56,399 nucleotides of DNA from Planctomycetota bacterium. GTDB lineage: Bacteria > Planctomycetota > Planctomycetia > Pirellulales > Pirellulaceae. This document shows positions 43,370 to 51,769 of the stretch, piece by piece. A program made the translations under genes and the position numbers. Position 1 is the first letter of the stretch, and each line of letters opens with the position of its first letter. The notes under the pieces are model-generated. The model saw nothing but the letters and a program-made list of their open reading frames with translations. It was not told where the DNA came from and made no database searches. Where the stretch lies: NCBI GenBank assembly GCA_017303505.1, contig JAFLCP010000034.1:1-56399 (forward strand). Reading direction: 5' to 3'.

Positions 43370-43948
43370 GTGGAAGTTATCTGTTACCCGCACCCTACCC
43401 TGCGTTATCCCGCCAAACCCATTCAGCGGGTGGATAAAGAACTGCGCGAAGTTATCGCGGAAATGTTTCGGCTAATGTACGAACATAAAGGTGTCGGCTT
43501 GGCAGCGAATCAAGTCGGGGTTCCGTTACGCCTCTTTGTGATGAACGAATCGGGGAAGCTCGGGCAAGGTAAGGAGTTGGTATTCATCAACCCTGTGGTA
43601 ACGAAGCCTCGTGGCAATGAGGAAATGGAAGAAGGTTGCCTCAGCTTGCCAGGCGTAAATGCGAATGTCGTGCGGCCGAAGACCATTTTCTTCAACGCTT
43701 ATTCACACACGGGCGAAGAAGTAAAGGGAGACGTCACAGGTTACATGGCGCGTATCATTCAACATGAAGTGGATCATCTTGATGGTGTCCTTTTCGTCGA
43801 TCGCCTGTCGCCTTCGGTGCGCAATTCGATCGATAGTGACATGTATACTCTTGAATTAGATCATCAGAGCAAACAGAAAACCGGACTCCTCAAGAGCGAC
43901 GAGGAATTGCTCAACGAATCGAAGGTTTGGCAAGAGAAGTATTGCTAA
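43370..43948 (+). CDS. def: Peptide deformylase
   Basis: The protein has 192 residues from GTG 43370, where the family start (VEVICYPHPTLR) begins. The frame opens 114 bp earlier at an ATG (43256), but those 38 residues have no match to the family. Motif 1 GVGLAANQVG (41-50), motif 2 EEGCLSLPG with metal ligand C90, and motif 3 QHEVDHLDG with H132, E133, H136 are all intact, so the metal site is complete. It removes formyl groups from new proteins. fmt follows after 43 bp, the usual pairing. Confidence 0.96.
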   Translation: MEVICYPHPTLRYPAKPIQRVDKELREVIAEMFRLMYEHKGVGLAANQVGVPLRLFVMNESGKLGQGKELVFINPVVTKPRGNEEMEEGCLSLPGVNANVVRPKTIFFNAYSHTGEEVKGDVTGYMARIIQHEVDHLDGVLFVDRLSPSVRNSIDSDMYTLELDHQSKQKTGLLKSDEELLNESKVWQEKYC

Positions 43949-43991
43949 AAGTTGCCTGTCGTAATTTGGCTTTTGAAATGTAAGGATCTGC

Positions 43992-45002
43992 ATGGAATCT
44001 GGAAAACGCCTCCGCATGGTCTTGATGGGAACTGGACCCTTTGCGGTTCCTTCGTTTCAACGTATTTTGGAAAGCGACGATGAAGTGGTTATGGTGGTGA
44101 CGCGTCCCGTTCCACCAGCCGTCGGTAAAGCCAAACAGCCGATCAATCCAGTTCTCGATCTTGCCCTCGAATATGAAGTTCCCACCATTGCGCCGGTAGA
44201 CATTAACGCGCCGGAAAGCATTAAGTTGTTGCAAGATCTGAACGCCGATCTGTTTGTGGTTTGTGACTATGGCCAGATCCTTTCCAATCAAGCCTTATCC
44301 GCAGCCCGCATGGGAGGCATTAATCTCCACGGATCGCTTTTGCCGCGACATCGTGGAGCAGCTCCGATTCAATGGGCTATATTGTCTGGCGACCGGCGAA
44401 CAGGTGTCAGCGTCATTCACATGACTCCGAAATTGGATGGCGGGCCTATTCTCAGTGAACGCGTTACTGAGATCAGTCCGCATGAAACCTCTGGTGAACT
44501 TGAACAGAGGCTGTGTGAATTAGGGGTGGATGCGGTTGTTGATGCCCTCGAACAATTGCGATTTTGGAATGGCGTTTCCACAATGGGACATCCCCAAGAT
44601 CCACTGTTGGTGACCAAAGCTCCCCGGCTAAAACGCTCCGATGGACAACTCGATTGGCAACGTGATGCGGATTATTTGGCTCGCCAAATTCGTGCCTTGC
44701 AGCCCTGGCCTGGATCCTTTTCCGAGCTTGAAGCCGAAGATCCCAAAAAAGCGATTCGCCTGATTGTTCGCAAAGCCACCGCCGTGAAACTCAATGAAAA
44801 ATCAACATTGATGCCAGGCATGATTGCTCAAACTGAACCTGAATTTTTGGTTGCGTGCGGGCTGGGCTATTTGAGGCTTGAGTTCGTACAACCATCGGGT
44901 AAACGCGAGATGGCTGCCAATGAGTTTTTACGCGGTCATCGTCTGCAGCCCGGACAGAAGTTCGTATTGCCTGTGCCTGTGTCCGGGCAGGGAAGTAACT
45001 AA
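43992..45002 (+). CDS. fmt: Methionyl-tRNA formyltransferase
   Basis: The protein has 336 residues. The Rossmann-like formyltransferase domain has the catalytic N111, H113 and D149, in the segments GGINLHGSLLPRHRGAAPIQ and MTPKLDGGPIL. The C-terminal domain (about 215-320) binds the tRNA. It formylates Met-tRNAfMet using 10-formyl-THF. It lies directly behind def. The end is followed by a 14-bp hairpin at 45035-45068 and the convergent fabZ. Confidence 0.96.
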   Translation: MESGKRLRMVLMGTGPFAVPSFQRILESDDEVVMVVTRPVPPAVGKAKQPINPVLDLALEYEVPTIAPVDINAPESIKLLQDLNADLFVVCDYGQILSNQALSAARMGGINLHGSLLPRHRGAAPIQWAILSGDRRTGVSVIHMTPKLDGGPILSERVTEISPHETSGELEQRLCELGVDAVVDALEQLRFWNGVSTMGHPQDPLLVTKAPRLKRSDGQLDWQRDADYLARQIRALQPWPGSFSELEAEDPKKAIRLIVRKATAVKLNEKSTLMPGMIAQTEPEFLVACGLGYLRLEFVQPSGKREMAANEFLRGHRLQPGQKFVLPVPVSGQGSN

Positions 45003-45034
45003 AGTCGTTGGTGAAATTGAACTTTGGCGAGGTT

Positions 45035-45068
45035 GGTGCTCGCGATCACTTGCTTGATTGCGAGCACC
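45035..45068. terminator. Strong hairpin between convergent fmt and fabZ
   Basis: GGTGCTCGCGATCA pairs with TGATTGCGAGCACC through a 14-bp stem with a single G.T pair and a 6-nt loop. No T run follows on either strand, so it may act as a bidirectional transcription block or an mRNA 3' end stabiliser. Confidence 0.55.
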
Positions 45069-45139
45069 CGTTCGCTGATTATGAGCAAGAAGCGTGTTTG
45101 ATCCGCAACTTGTTCGGTTTGCTGCTTCGCTCAGGAGAA

Positions 45140-45565
45140 CTATTGAGGAGCTGCTACGGTACAGGCAAAATCAAGCCGGGCAGCCAGTTTGCCATCGACG
45201 GTTACTTTGCCGGTCAGAAAATAGGCCGTCCCGACCACTTCGTTCAGCGTCACTTCCATTTGAATGGTATCTCCAGGGCGAACCATCTTCTTAAATTTCA
45301 CGCCGTCCATACGAGTGGCCACAGGTACGGAACCATCTTGCGGAGTGAATCGACTCAGTAAGATCGCGCCTGTCTGCATGCAGCATTCGCAGAGGATGAC
45401 ACCTGGCACCAGAGGGTAATTCGGAAAATGTCCCTGCGTAAAGTGCTCAGTTTCATGGAACTTCTTCGTGCACACGATTCGGTTTTCGCTCGACTCAATA
45501 ATCTCGTCCACCAACAACATTGGAGGACGATGCGGAATCGCTTTCAGAATTTCTGCTTGTGACAT
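45140..45565 (-). CDS. fabZ: 3-hydroxyacyl-ACP dehydratase, FabZ-type
   Basis: The protein has 141 residues from the ATG at 45565; a TTG 27 bp upstream (45592) is unlikely. The hot-dog fold starts IPHRPPMLLVD (10-20). Catalytic H46 lies in QGHFPNYPLVPG and E60 in LCECCMQ. All FabZ signatures are in place. It dehydrates 3-hydroxyacyl-ACP in chain elongation. The fabI gene lies 51 bp upstream on the same strand, so the two probably share a transcript. It is convergent to fmt. Confidence 0.92.
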   Translation of the reverse strand: MSQAEILKAIPHRPPMLLVDEIIESSENRIVCTKKFHETEHFTQGHFPNYPLVPGVILCECCMQTGAILLSRFTPQDGSVPVATRMDGVKFKKMVRPGDTIQMEVTLNEVVGTAYFLTGKVTVDGKLAARLDFACTVAAPQ

Positions 45566-45616
45566 AAAGAGTTGTGCTTCGTTGGGAGGCAAAGGATGAA
45601 GATAGATTTGGGCTAA

Positions 45617-46420
45617 CTAACCGTTGACGACTTTGTTGATGATATCGCGATCGAAGTAGTTGATCGCCATACCCGCATCAACGACGACTGTCTGAGCAGT
45701 TATTCCGGAGGAACGAGGGCTCAATAGGAATAATGCGGTGTTGGCAACCTCTTCGGTCGCTAGAGCTCGCTTACGAGGGATCACTTGTTCAGCAAATAGG
45801 TAGGCGTCGATGTAGCCGGGGATACCAGCTGAGGCGCTCGTTTTTAGCAGACCGGCAGAAACCGAATTGAAGCGAACTTCGCTGAACTTGGAGAACGACT
45901 TCGTCAAAAAGGCCAGTGAGGATTGGAGGGCCGCCTTGACGGGCGCCATAAAGCCATAGCTTTCGCTGGCCATGGTTGTTGTCGAAATACCAATGGTAAC
46001 CACTGAAGCTTGGCGGTCAAAAAGTGTTGACAGAGCGTTGCTTAATGCGATCAGTGAAAAGCAGGAAATATTCGTCGATTGCAAAAACTGCTCGGGTGTC
46101 GTTTCGTGAAAGGGGCGGATTCCCTCCGGATAATTCGCAAAGGCGATGGAGTGAACTAATCCATGGATCAGTGTATGGCCATCGGCTCGGAGCGACTCGG
46201 TTAACGCTGCGATCTGCTCCGGATGCTCCACATCACAAATATAGACCGGTGCCTCGCCGACTAGCTTGGCCAATTGCTCCTTGCGAGCTGCCGAGCGAAC
46301 AGTGTATATCACTTCAGCACCGTTGGCTTTGAGGCCTTGGGCGATGTGCCAAGCGACGCTTTTCTTATTCGCGACCCCCGCTACCACGAATTTTTTGCCG
46401 TCGACCTGAAGAAAGTTCAT
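45617..46420 (-). CDS. fabI: Enoyl-ACP reductase (FabI)
   Basis: The protein has 267 residues from the ATG at 46420, where the family start [20 protein letters not shown] begins; an ATG 18 bp earlier (46438) is possible. The NAD-binding start is GVAN-KS (15-21), and the catalytic pair Y155-X6-K162 lies in YGFMAPVK. The SDR-type fold ends [22 protein letters not shown]. It performs the last reduction of each fatty-acid elongation round. It is divergent from fabI of model bacteria in the ISTTTM segment. The upstream 551 bp hold no gene. Confidence 0.93.
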   Translation of the reverse strand: MNFLQVDGKKFVVAGVANKKSVAWHIAQGLKANGAEVIYTVRSAARKEQLAKLVGEAPVYICDVEHPEQIAALTESLRADGHTLIHGLVHSIAFANYPEGIRPFHETTPEQFLQSTNISCFSLIALSNALSTLFDRQASVVTIGISTTTMASESYGFMAPVKAALQSSLAFLTKSFSKFSEVRFNSVSAGLLKTSASAGIPGYIDAYLFAEQVIPRKRALATEEVANTALFLLSPRSSGITAQTVVVDAGMAINYFDRDIINKVVNG

Positions 46421-46971
46421 GGCTGTATCTTGCCTCATCCAAAAAACGCATATTGAGATTTCGCGTCAGAGTTTACCATTTCAGCCGCAAACGGTTAGTG
46501 GAGGTGGCAAAACTAACTGTCTAATCGGCTTGTAGTTATTGGCCAAAATCGGCGGGTTTTCTGGGCCAATCAGTTTCTACCATCCATGACATCCGCCGCA
46601 AAAAATGCATGGTTTTGTAGCCGAAATACTACGAGAATTGCAGGTCGGCGCTAAGATATAGATAGCGTGGGCATAAGGACTATTCACCGGCATCCGCCTC
46701 GCTGCAACGGGTTGATGCACCTGCCCAAAGATTAAACGTAAGTTTTGCCAAGACCGCCAATATCCGTCTTGGTCTCGCGATGAACACCTCCACTGTCCTT
46801 GCAGAAACTCGGCTCAGCAGAAATTGACTCTGCCGAGTGAGCTTCGCAGGCGGGTAACGGCGGGGATCACGAGACGTTTCGAAGGTATTGGGGGGACGGT
46901 GGCGATTTGCGTTTTTCCTCTCTCTCGGTGAAGGGGTCCTAGGTCTCTCAATCCCGTGGAGTGATGTTCTC
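46421..46971. other. Gene-free interval before the DUF1573 gene
   Basis: The 551 bp between fabI and the DUF1573 gene contain no credible frame. One hairpin-capable segment is visible: ACTCGGC (46807-46813) and GCCGAGT (46832-46838), a perfect 7-bp stem with inner GCAGA/TCTGC complement. It lies about 135 bp before the DUF1573 start and could be part of its leader. No riboswitch class was recognised. Confidence 0.5.
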
Positions 46972-47961
46972 ATGCGTTCTATCGCTGTAGGTCTATTGAT
47001 GGCGTGCGTTTTCGCATCGCCTGCCTACGCCCAAAGCTGGGCGAAAGGCTTGTTTCCCGTTACCTCTCATGATTTTGGCACCGTAGCCAAAGCGGCAAAA
47101 ACGGAATACCGTTTTCCGATTCAAAACAATCTGCAACAAGAGCTTCACATCGCTTCCGTGCGAGCTAGCTGCGGATGTACAACCCCGATCGTTGAAACCG
47201 AAACGATCAAGCCAGGCGAGACGGGTTATATCACAGCTCGCTTCAACACAGGCTCGTTCTTCGGTCAGCGATCCGCCACGCTGACGGTTGTGATCGATCG
47301 CCCACGTTATGCAGAAGTTCAAGTCAATGTGAAAGGCTACGTTCGCACCGACGTTGTCTTCAACCCAGGCGAAGTGAACTTCGGCACAATCGAAGCGGGC
47401 GAACCACAAACGAAAACGGTTGCTCTCGAATACGCTGGTCGAAGCGATTGGAAGATCACCAACGTTCGTACCCCAAGCGAATTCGTTACCGCTGAGGTAA
47501 AGGAATCGAATCGTGGCAAGGGGCGTGTGAGCTATGAATTGGAAGTCTCAGTCAAAGAAGGGGCACCTGTAGGTCCTTTGCAAAACGAATTGATTCTTGA
47601 GACCAATGACCAACGCATCAAGAGCGTTGCCCTTCGCTATACCGCCGACATCCAGCCGCTTTTGTCGGTAAGTCCCAAGACCATCGATTTGAAAGATATA
47701 GCTCCCGGTGCATCGGTTCAACAACGCATCGTAGTACGTGGTGCCAAGCCATTCAAAATCACCAGCATTACCTTGGATGGGTTTACAATTGACTATCAAG
47801 GTACGGAAGAAGCCAAGGCTGTGCACCTCATCCCTGTAACCATTACGGCAGGTAAAGAAGTGATGGGCAATGGTTCTGCTTTGGTGATCAAAACCGACTT
47901 GCCAGGCGAACCAAGTGCTGAAGTCGAAACATCGTACAGCCTGCAAAACACGAACGAGTAA
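46972..47961 (+). CDS. DUF1573 exported protein
   Basis: The protein has 329 residues from the ATG at 46972; the frame opens at 46888, but the residues before this ATG do not fit. A signal peptide (about 1-20, ending AYAQS) starts a chain of three beta-sandwich modules of ASPM-SPD-2-Hydin/DUF1573 type. The first module shows the family motif SCGCTTP with C67 and C69, followed by KPGE-G-I-A-F. The family is common in Planctomycetota and Bacteroidota; role unknown, probably a secreted structural or binding protein. A strong terminator follows at 48015-48050. Confidence 0.9.
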   Translation: MRSIAVGLLMACVFASPAYAQSWAKGLFPVTSHDFGTVAKAAKTEYRFPIQNNLQQELHIASVRASCGCTTPIVETETIKPGETGYITARFNTGSFFGQRSATLTVVIDRPRYAEVQVNVKGYVRTDVVFNPGEVNFGTIEAGEPQTKTVALEYAGRSDWKITNVRTPSEFVTAEVKESNRGKGRVSYELEVSVKEGAPVGPLQNELILETNDQRIKSVALRYTADIQPLLSVSPKTIDLKDIAPGASVQQRIVVRGAKPFKITSITLDGFTIDYQGTEEAKAVHLIPVTITAGKEVMGNGSALVIKTDLPGEPSAEVETSYSLQNTNE

Positions 47962-48014
47962 CGTCTAAACTTACTTCAGATCGAATCTGTTCGGCTAGTA
48001 ATCACTGATCGTGA

Positions 48015-48050
48015 AGAGGCTCTCCGCAAGGTAGAGCCTCTTTTCGTTTT
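48015..48050 (+). terminator. Rho-independent terminator of the DUF1573 gene
   Basis: A 9-bp stem AGAGGCTCT/AGAGCCTCT (48015-48023 with 48033-48041), loop of 9 nt, is followed by a T-rich tail to 48050. It lies 54 bp after the stop codon and touches the stop codon of the convergent CPBP gene. Confidence 0.93.
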
Positions 48051-48817
48051 CATGACTGGTTTGGCTCGCTAAGTAGATCGTCAGGTTTCATACGGCGCAA
48101 ACGAATCAACATGATAATGTCATAAACGGCATGAGCGGTGATGGGGATCAGCAGGTTGGAGCTCTCGACCAAAAGGACGCCCAAAAAAGTCCCTGCTAGC
48201 GATGCGAGTACAAAGTACATAGGCGTCAACGCGTGGCAGATACCAAACACAAGGCCTGCAATGACCACACCCAAAATGACATGCGGCTGCCACGGAGCAT
48301 TCGAATCGATTGGGCCTGTCATCAAGCATTGCAACCAGCCTCGAAAAAAAATCTCTTCGCATACGCCCGCGGCGACGGCACATAGCACCAGTTGAACTCC
48401 TGTGAATTGTGCGAATAACGGAGACAACTGACGCAAAGCAACGCGATGCAAGGCCCGAATGGATTCGAGCGGCAGTGTCGAGAGCGCAAGCGCAACCAAG
48501 GTCATTGGGATGGCGGCCACTGTTCCCCAAAGTAGGCCTTGCCCAATGAGTTTCGTTTCGGACAGTTGCGGAACATAAAGGCGTGCTTCCGGACCGATCA
48601 GCAAACCCAAGATCAATCCGCCAAAGCCGACTGCCAGCTCGAACGAAATGACCGTAGTAAAAAGCGAATTAGAGTCGCGTTGAGAATACTGAGAAGTCAA
48701 TTTTGTGTTCGCTTTATCAAATGGTTCGATACTGCACGCGGCTGAGGTTGCACACATTGACCGAGGGCCGAAGGAATGGTCGGCGGCCACTGCTTTGATC
48801 GCTTTAGGCCCACTCAT
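48050..48817 (-). CDS. CPBP (CAAX protease/bacteriocin-processing) intramembrane metalloprotease
   Basis: The protein has 255 residues. The first ~50 residues are a hydrophilic extension, then about six to seven membrane helices. The Abi/CPBP motifs are complete: motif 1 CEEIFFRG (E154, E155, R159), motif 2 FGICHALTP (H195) and the last HAVYD (H229, D232). These form the Rce1-like active site. Family roles include processing and bacteriocin self-immunity; no peptide gene lies nearby. It is convergent to the DUF1573 gene, with the shared terminator between. Confidence 0.9.
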   Translation of the reverse strand: MSGPKAIKAVAADHSFGPRSMCATSAACSIEPFDKANTKLTSQYSQRDSNSLFTTVISFELAVGFGGLILGLLIGPEARLYVPQLSETKLIGQGLLWGTVAAIPMTLVALALSTLPLESIRALHRVALRQLSPLFAQFTGVQLVLCAVAAGVCEEIFFRGWLQCLMTGPIDSNAPWQPHVILGVVIAGLVFGICHALTPMYFVLASLAGTFLGVLLVESSNLLIPITAHAVYDIIMLIRLRRMKPDDLLSEPNQS

Positions 48818-49183
48818 TCTCTCTTTGTTCTATGAAAATGGATAGGTACCAACTCATTTTGAGTTGACTGCGCCTGTGATTTCCACGGTACGAATACAGA
48901 ATGTCGCCCTTAGGGTTAGTCGGTACTGTGAATCCCAGGCCGCTGGCGCCAAAATTCGATCGGAAGGGGACATCGATCAGTACTAGGGAAGTGGACCACG
49001 AAATATACGAAAGCCACGAAAGTGGACAGGGGTGAGCCGCGATAAGCTATTCTGACTCCACCGCGATTACGTACAATTGTACGTGTAATGTCACAGCCCT
49101 ACGTAAGCAAGTCGGGCTGCTCGAATCATTGAGGCAGGAAAATCTATGGTGAACACTTAGCTGGGGCCCCAAACCTCTAACGC
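48818..49183. other. Gene-free interval with a perfect 16-bp palindrome
   Basis: The 366 bp between the CPBP and kinase genes hold no credible coding frame. They contain the perfect palindrome ACGTACAATTGTACGT (49069-49084) and a 6-bp inverted repeat CAGCCC/GGGCTG close behind. The interval lies 3' of the minus-strand kinase gene and 5' of the minus-strand CPBP gene, so an operator or terminator role for CPBP control is possible. Confidence 0.55.
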
Positions 49184-50203
49184 TCAGGCTACGCGTCGAT
49201 GGTGCGTTGGGTTGATATGTTGACCGAAAGTTTCAATTTCCAACGCCATCAAAACCGGAACCAACTCAGCGGCGGATGGACGTCGAGCAGATTGTCGTGA
49301 AAGCAAGCGGGCAATCACTCGCTCTACAGCGCTGGGCAAAAGTGGGTTCTTCTCTCGCAACAAGTGCCCACTTTGTTGCATATTTTCTGGCGAATATTGG
49401 GCCGCAGTGCCGCAACCGATAGGCAATTGCCCCGCAAGTAGTTCGAAAAGAATGATTCCCAAGCTGTAGATGTCGCTGCCGTAGGAAAGTTCAGGTTTCT
49501 CTTGCCAACGTTCGGGGGCTGCGTACAAACGATTGCCCGTTCCAAACTCAGGGTCGATTTCATGCATAGCTTGTGCAAATGCTAAATCGGTGAGAAACAA
49601 ATGGCCCGATTCATTGACCAGTATATTGGCCGGTTGAAGGTCGCTATGGACCCAACCGAGCTGATGCATAGCCTGAAGTCCTTGGGCAATCTGGCGTGCA
49701 ACCCACAACAATACTGGCAAGGGTTGCGAATGATTGGTGGTATGCCAAGTTTGTAGATCGTTGCCTGGAATAAATGGCATCACCAAATGAGGATGTTCGT
49801 TTTCCAAGTCCGCTGCCAGGACAGGAATGATCTCTGGAGTTGGTAACGAATTGGCGGCTGCGATCTGGCGAGCTAGTAGGCGTTTGGTTATCTGCGGGTT
49901 TACATCTTGCCGTGCAACTTTCACCGCATAGTCCGCAAGGGAATAATCTCCGCGATCCAACGGGGATGCTCGATAGACCTCCGCATGGGTGCCACGCGCC
50001 ACATTTGAAACCAGTTTCCATTGTCCCAGCGAACTGCCGGGCGAAAACGAAAAGTTGCCATTGCTATGCGCGGTTTGGTGAACGGGTGTGTACTTCGGTT
50101 CGTTCGTCAGTGGCATTTCAGCATCCTGCTTCTCTAGTGCTAGGTCCCAAACCCCAGCGAAATTCACCTTTTCAATCGCGGCTGCCAATGTGCTGCGATC
50201 CAT
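49184..50203 (-). CDS. Atypical protein kinase with HSD and DLA motifs
   Basis: The protein has 339 residues from the ATG at 50203; a TTG at 50239 could add 12. The kinase domain (about 60-325) has the conserved Lys in AVKVAR (K95), a catalytic loop HSDLQPANILV in which D188 and N193 are kept while the Arg of HRD is Ser, and a metal loop TDLAFA in which DFG is DLA (D206). APERW is kept. The Gly-rich loop is weak. The loss of Arg and Gly is known in kinases not controlled by activation-loop phosphorylation and in some pseudokinases; here both metal and catalytic Asp remain, so activity is possible. No membrane helix. Divergent from the ABC importer. Confidence 0.85.
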   Translation of the reverse strand: MDRSTLAAAIEKVNFAGVWDLALEKQDAEMPLTNEPKYTPVHQTAHSNGNFSFSPGSSLGQWKLVSNVARGTHAEVYRASPLDRGDYSLADYAVKVARQDVNPQITKRLLARQIAAANSLPTPEIIPVLAADLENEHPHLVMPFIPGNDLQTWHTTNHSQPLPVLLWVARQIAQGLQAMHQLGWVHSDLQPANILVNESGHLFLTDLAFAQAMHEIDPEFGTGNRLYAAPERWQEKPELSYGSDIYSLGIILFELLAGQLPIGCGTAAQYSPENMQQSGHLLREKNPLLPSAVERVIARLLSRQSARRPSAAELVPVLMALEIETFGQHINPTHHRRVA

Positions 50204-50575
50204 CGCCGTCCGCACATCGCTAAAAGTATCCTTCGGCAATCAGTTTCCCCGAACGTTGCATTTAATACCCCTTCAGAATCGTTCGCCGGGACGTCGTTCA
50301 AATATGGTGCGGCTCAACCGCCAAAATTGGTACGTTTTGTCGACTCGTGTCAGTTTCACTGATCGTAAAAGTTCGCCATTCGCAATCGCTCGACGTCCCC
50401 GACAAGTTCCCTTTAATGGAAGGTTCTGTGCCACTGCGGGCATGATATTGGCGGTAGGTTCGTTGCTGGAAGGAAAGCTAGCGATTACAATCCCCGGTGA
50501 CGACTCGGGGCTATCGTGGTTGCATTCCCCACCACAAATCGGCCAATCAAAACTCTCCCACAAATGGTGTTGATC
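50204..50575. other. Divergent intergenic region before the ABC importer
   Basis: The 372 bp between the kinase and binding-protein genes contain no credible gene; frames in both directions have no signal peptide, family or start signal. A short hairpin-capable block CCCCG...CGGGG is near 50495-50515. Promoters for both divergent genes must lie here, but no clear -10/-35 pair is assigned. Confidence 0.4.
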
Positions 50576-51697
50576 ATGAAACGGAATAGGGCTGCTGCGT
50601 TTGGTTTAGTGTTAAGCTGTTTGACATTTGTAGGATGCGAACCACCCCCAGCTGACCCGAATGCCAAGAAAGCCCCAGAGCCCACCACGACCACTGATTC
50701 AACTCCACCGACTGAATCGAAGGGAACCATGTATGAAGGCGTTGGGCATAGCCTGCCGCTGAAAGCTGGCAAGTACGAAATCATCGACATTCGCACCGAC
50801 AACAAAGACTCGAGTGCAGCGAAAGCCAATGCTCAAGCAAGTCTGTTGGCCCATCCCGACATCAAATGCATGGTTGGGCTGTGGGCTTACAATCCGCCGG
50901 CAATTCTCTCAGCGTTGCAGGACGCCGGAAAAGTAAACGACGTAAAGATTGTTGGTTTTGATGAGCATCCTGAAACGTTGCAAGGCATCAGTGATGGAAC
51001 CATTGTAGGTACCATCGTTCAGCAGCCTTACTTGTTTGGATTTAAGTCGGTTGAGTTTCTATCGGCGATTGCGCGCAAGCAGGATGTCAAAGTTCCGGAA
51101 GACAAGATGCTCTACATTCCGCACACAACCGTCACTGCCGACAATGTGTTGGAATTCAAGGCCAATATCGAAAGTATCAACGCGGGTAACGGACCACTTC
51201 CCGCTTCGGAACGTACCGACTACGACATTACCAATCCTGTAAAACTCTGTTTCATCACCAACAGCATCGATCCCTTCTGGGTCTTGGCTCAACAAGGGTG
51301 CAAGAAGGCTGAGCCCGTCTTCAATGCAACGTGCGAAGTGATTATGCCAAGCAACGGTACAGTGGAACAGCAAAAGCAATCGATAGAAACGTTCATCAAC
51401 AACGGTGGCCAAGGGTTGGCGATCAGCCCCATCAATCCAGCCAACCAAGTGGATATGATCAACGAAGCCGCCGCGAAAATGCCTGTGCTGTGCCAAGATT
51501 CCGATGCACCAGAAAGCAATCGTTTGTTCTATCTTGGAACGAGCAATTATCAGGCTGGACGCGCAGCAGGTAAGTTGGTGAAGCAGGCAATTCCTGAGGG
51601 CGGTAAGGTCATGATTTTTGTGGGCAAGTTAGAAGTTTTGAATGCCCAAGAGCGCAGCCGGGGCGTTATCGACGAATTGCTCGATAAACCCGAGTAG
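50576..51697 (+). CDS. Sugar-type ABC importer substrate-binding lipoprotein with circularly permuted halves
   Basis: The protein has 373 residues from the ATG at 50576 (the frame opens at 50516). A lipoprotein signal ends in TFVGC (C21), followed by a Pro/Thr-rich linker (to about 49). The rest is a type I periplasmic-binding fold of the sugar (Peripla_BP_4) kind, but the halves are swapped. Residues ~66-205 match the normal second half: YEIIDIRTDN, HPDIKCMVGL, KIVGFDE, then GTIVQQPY. Residues ~222-373 match the normal first half: VKLCFITNSIDPFW, GLAISPINPANQ, NYQAGRAAGK, KVMIFVGKLE, RSRGVIDELL. The chain ends where the second half would normally follow. A linker ending near 218 joins the two. 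A ligand cannot be named. Assembly error or gene rearrangement is the alternative. Confidence 0.85.
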   Translation: MKRNRAAAFGLVLSCLTFVGCEPPPADPNAKKAPEPTTTTDSTPPTESKGTMYEGVGHSLPLKAGKYEIIDIRTDNKDSSAAKANAQASLLAHPDIKCMVGLWAYNPPAILSALQDAGKVNDVKIVGFDEHPETLQGISDGTIVGTIVQQPYLFGFKSVEFLSAIARKQDVKVPEDKMLYIPHTTVTADNVLEFKANIESINAGNGPLPASERTDYDITNPVKLCFITNSIDPFWVLAQQGCKKAEPVFNATCEVIMPSNGTVEQQKQSIETFINNGGQGLAISPINPANQVDMINEAAAKMPVLCQDSDAPESNRLFYLGTSNYQAGRAAGKLVKQAIPEGGKVMIFVGKLEVLNAQERSRGVIDELLDKPE

Positions 51698-51707
51698 TCA
51701 CTATATC

Positions 51708-51752
51708 CCCGGCACTGCGTGAACGTTCTTGCGTGAGTGCCGGGTTTTCTTT
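51708..51752 (+). terminator. Hairpin terminator/attenuator between the binding-protein and ATPase genes
   Basis: A 9-bp stem CCCGGCACT/AGTGCCGGG (51708-51716 with 51736-51744) with a 19-nt loop is followed by TTTTCTTT. It lies in the 72-bp gap between the binding-protein stop and the ATPase start, the usual place for partial termination that keeps binding-protein mRNA in excess. Confidence 0.88.
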
Positions 51753-51769
51753 CGCCGTTGAGGTCACTG

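Noticed and set aside
50088..50573. 161-residue plus-strand frame before the ABC importer
   Set aside because: Runs antisense to the kinase and into the promoter region; composition not protein-like and no signal peptide.
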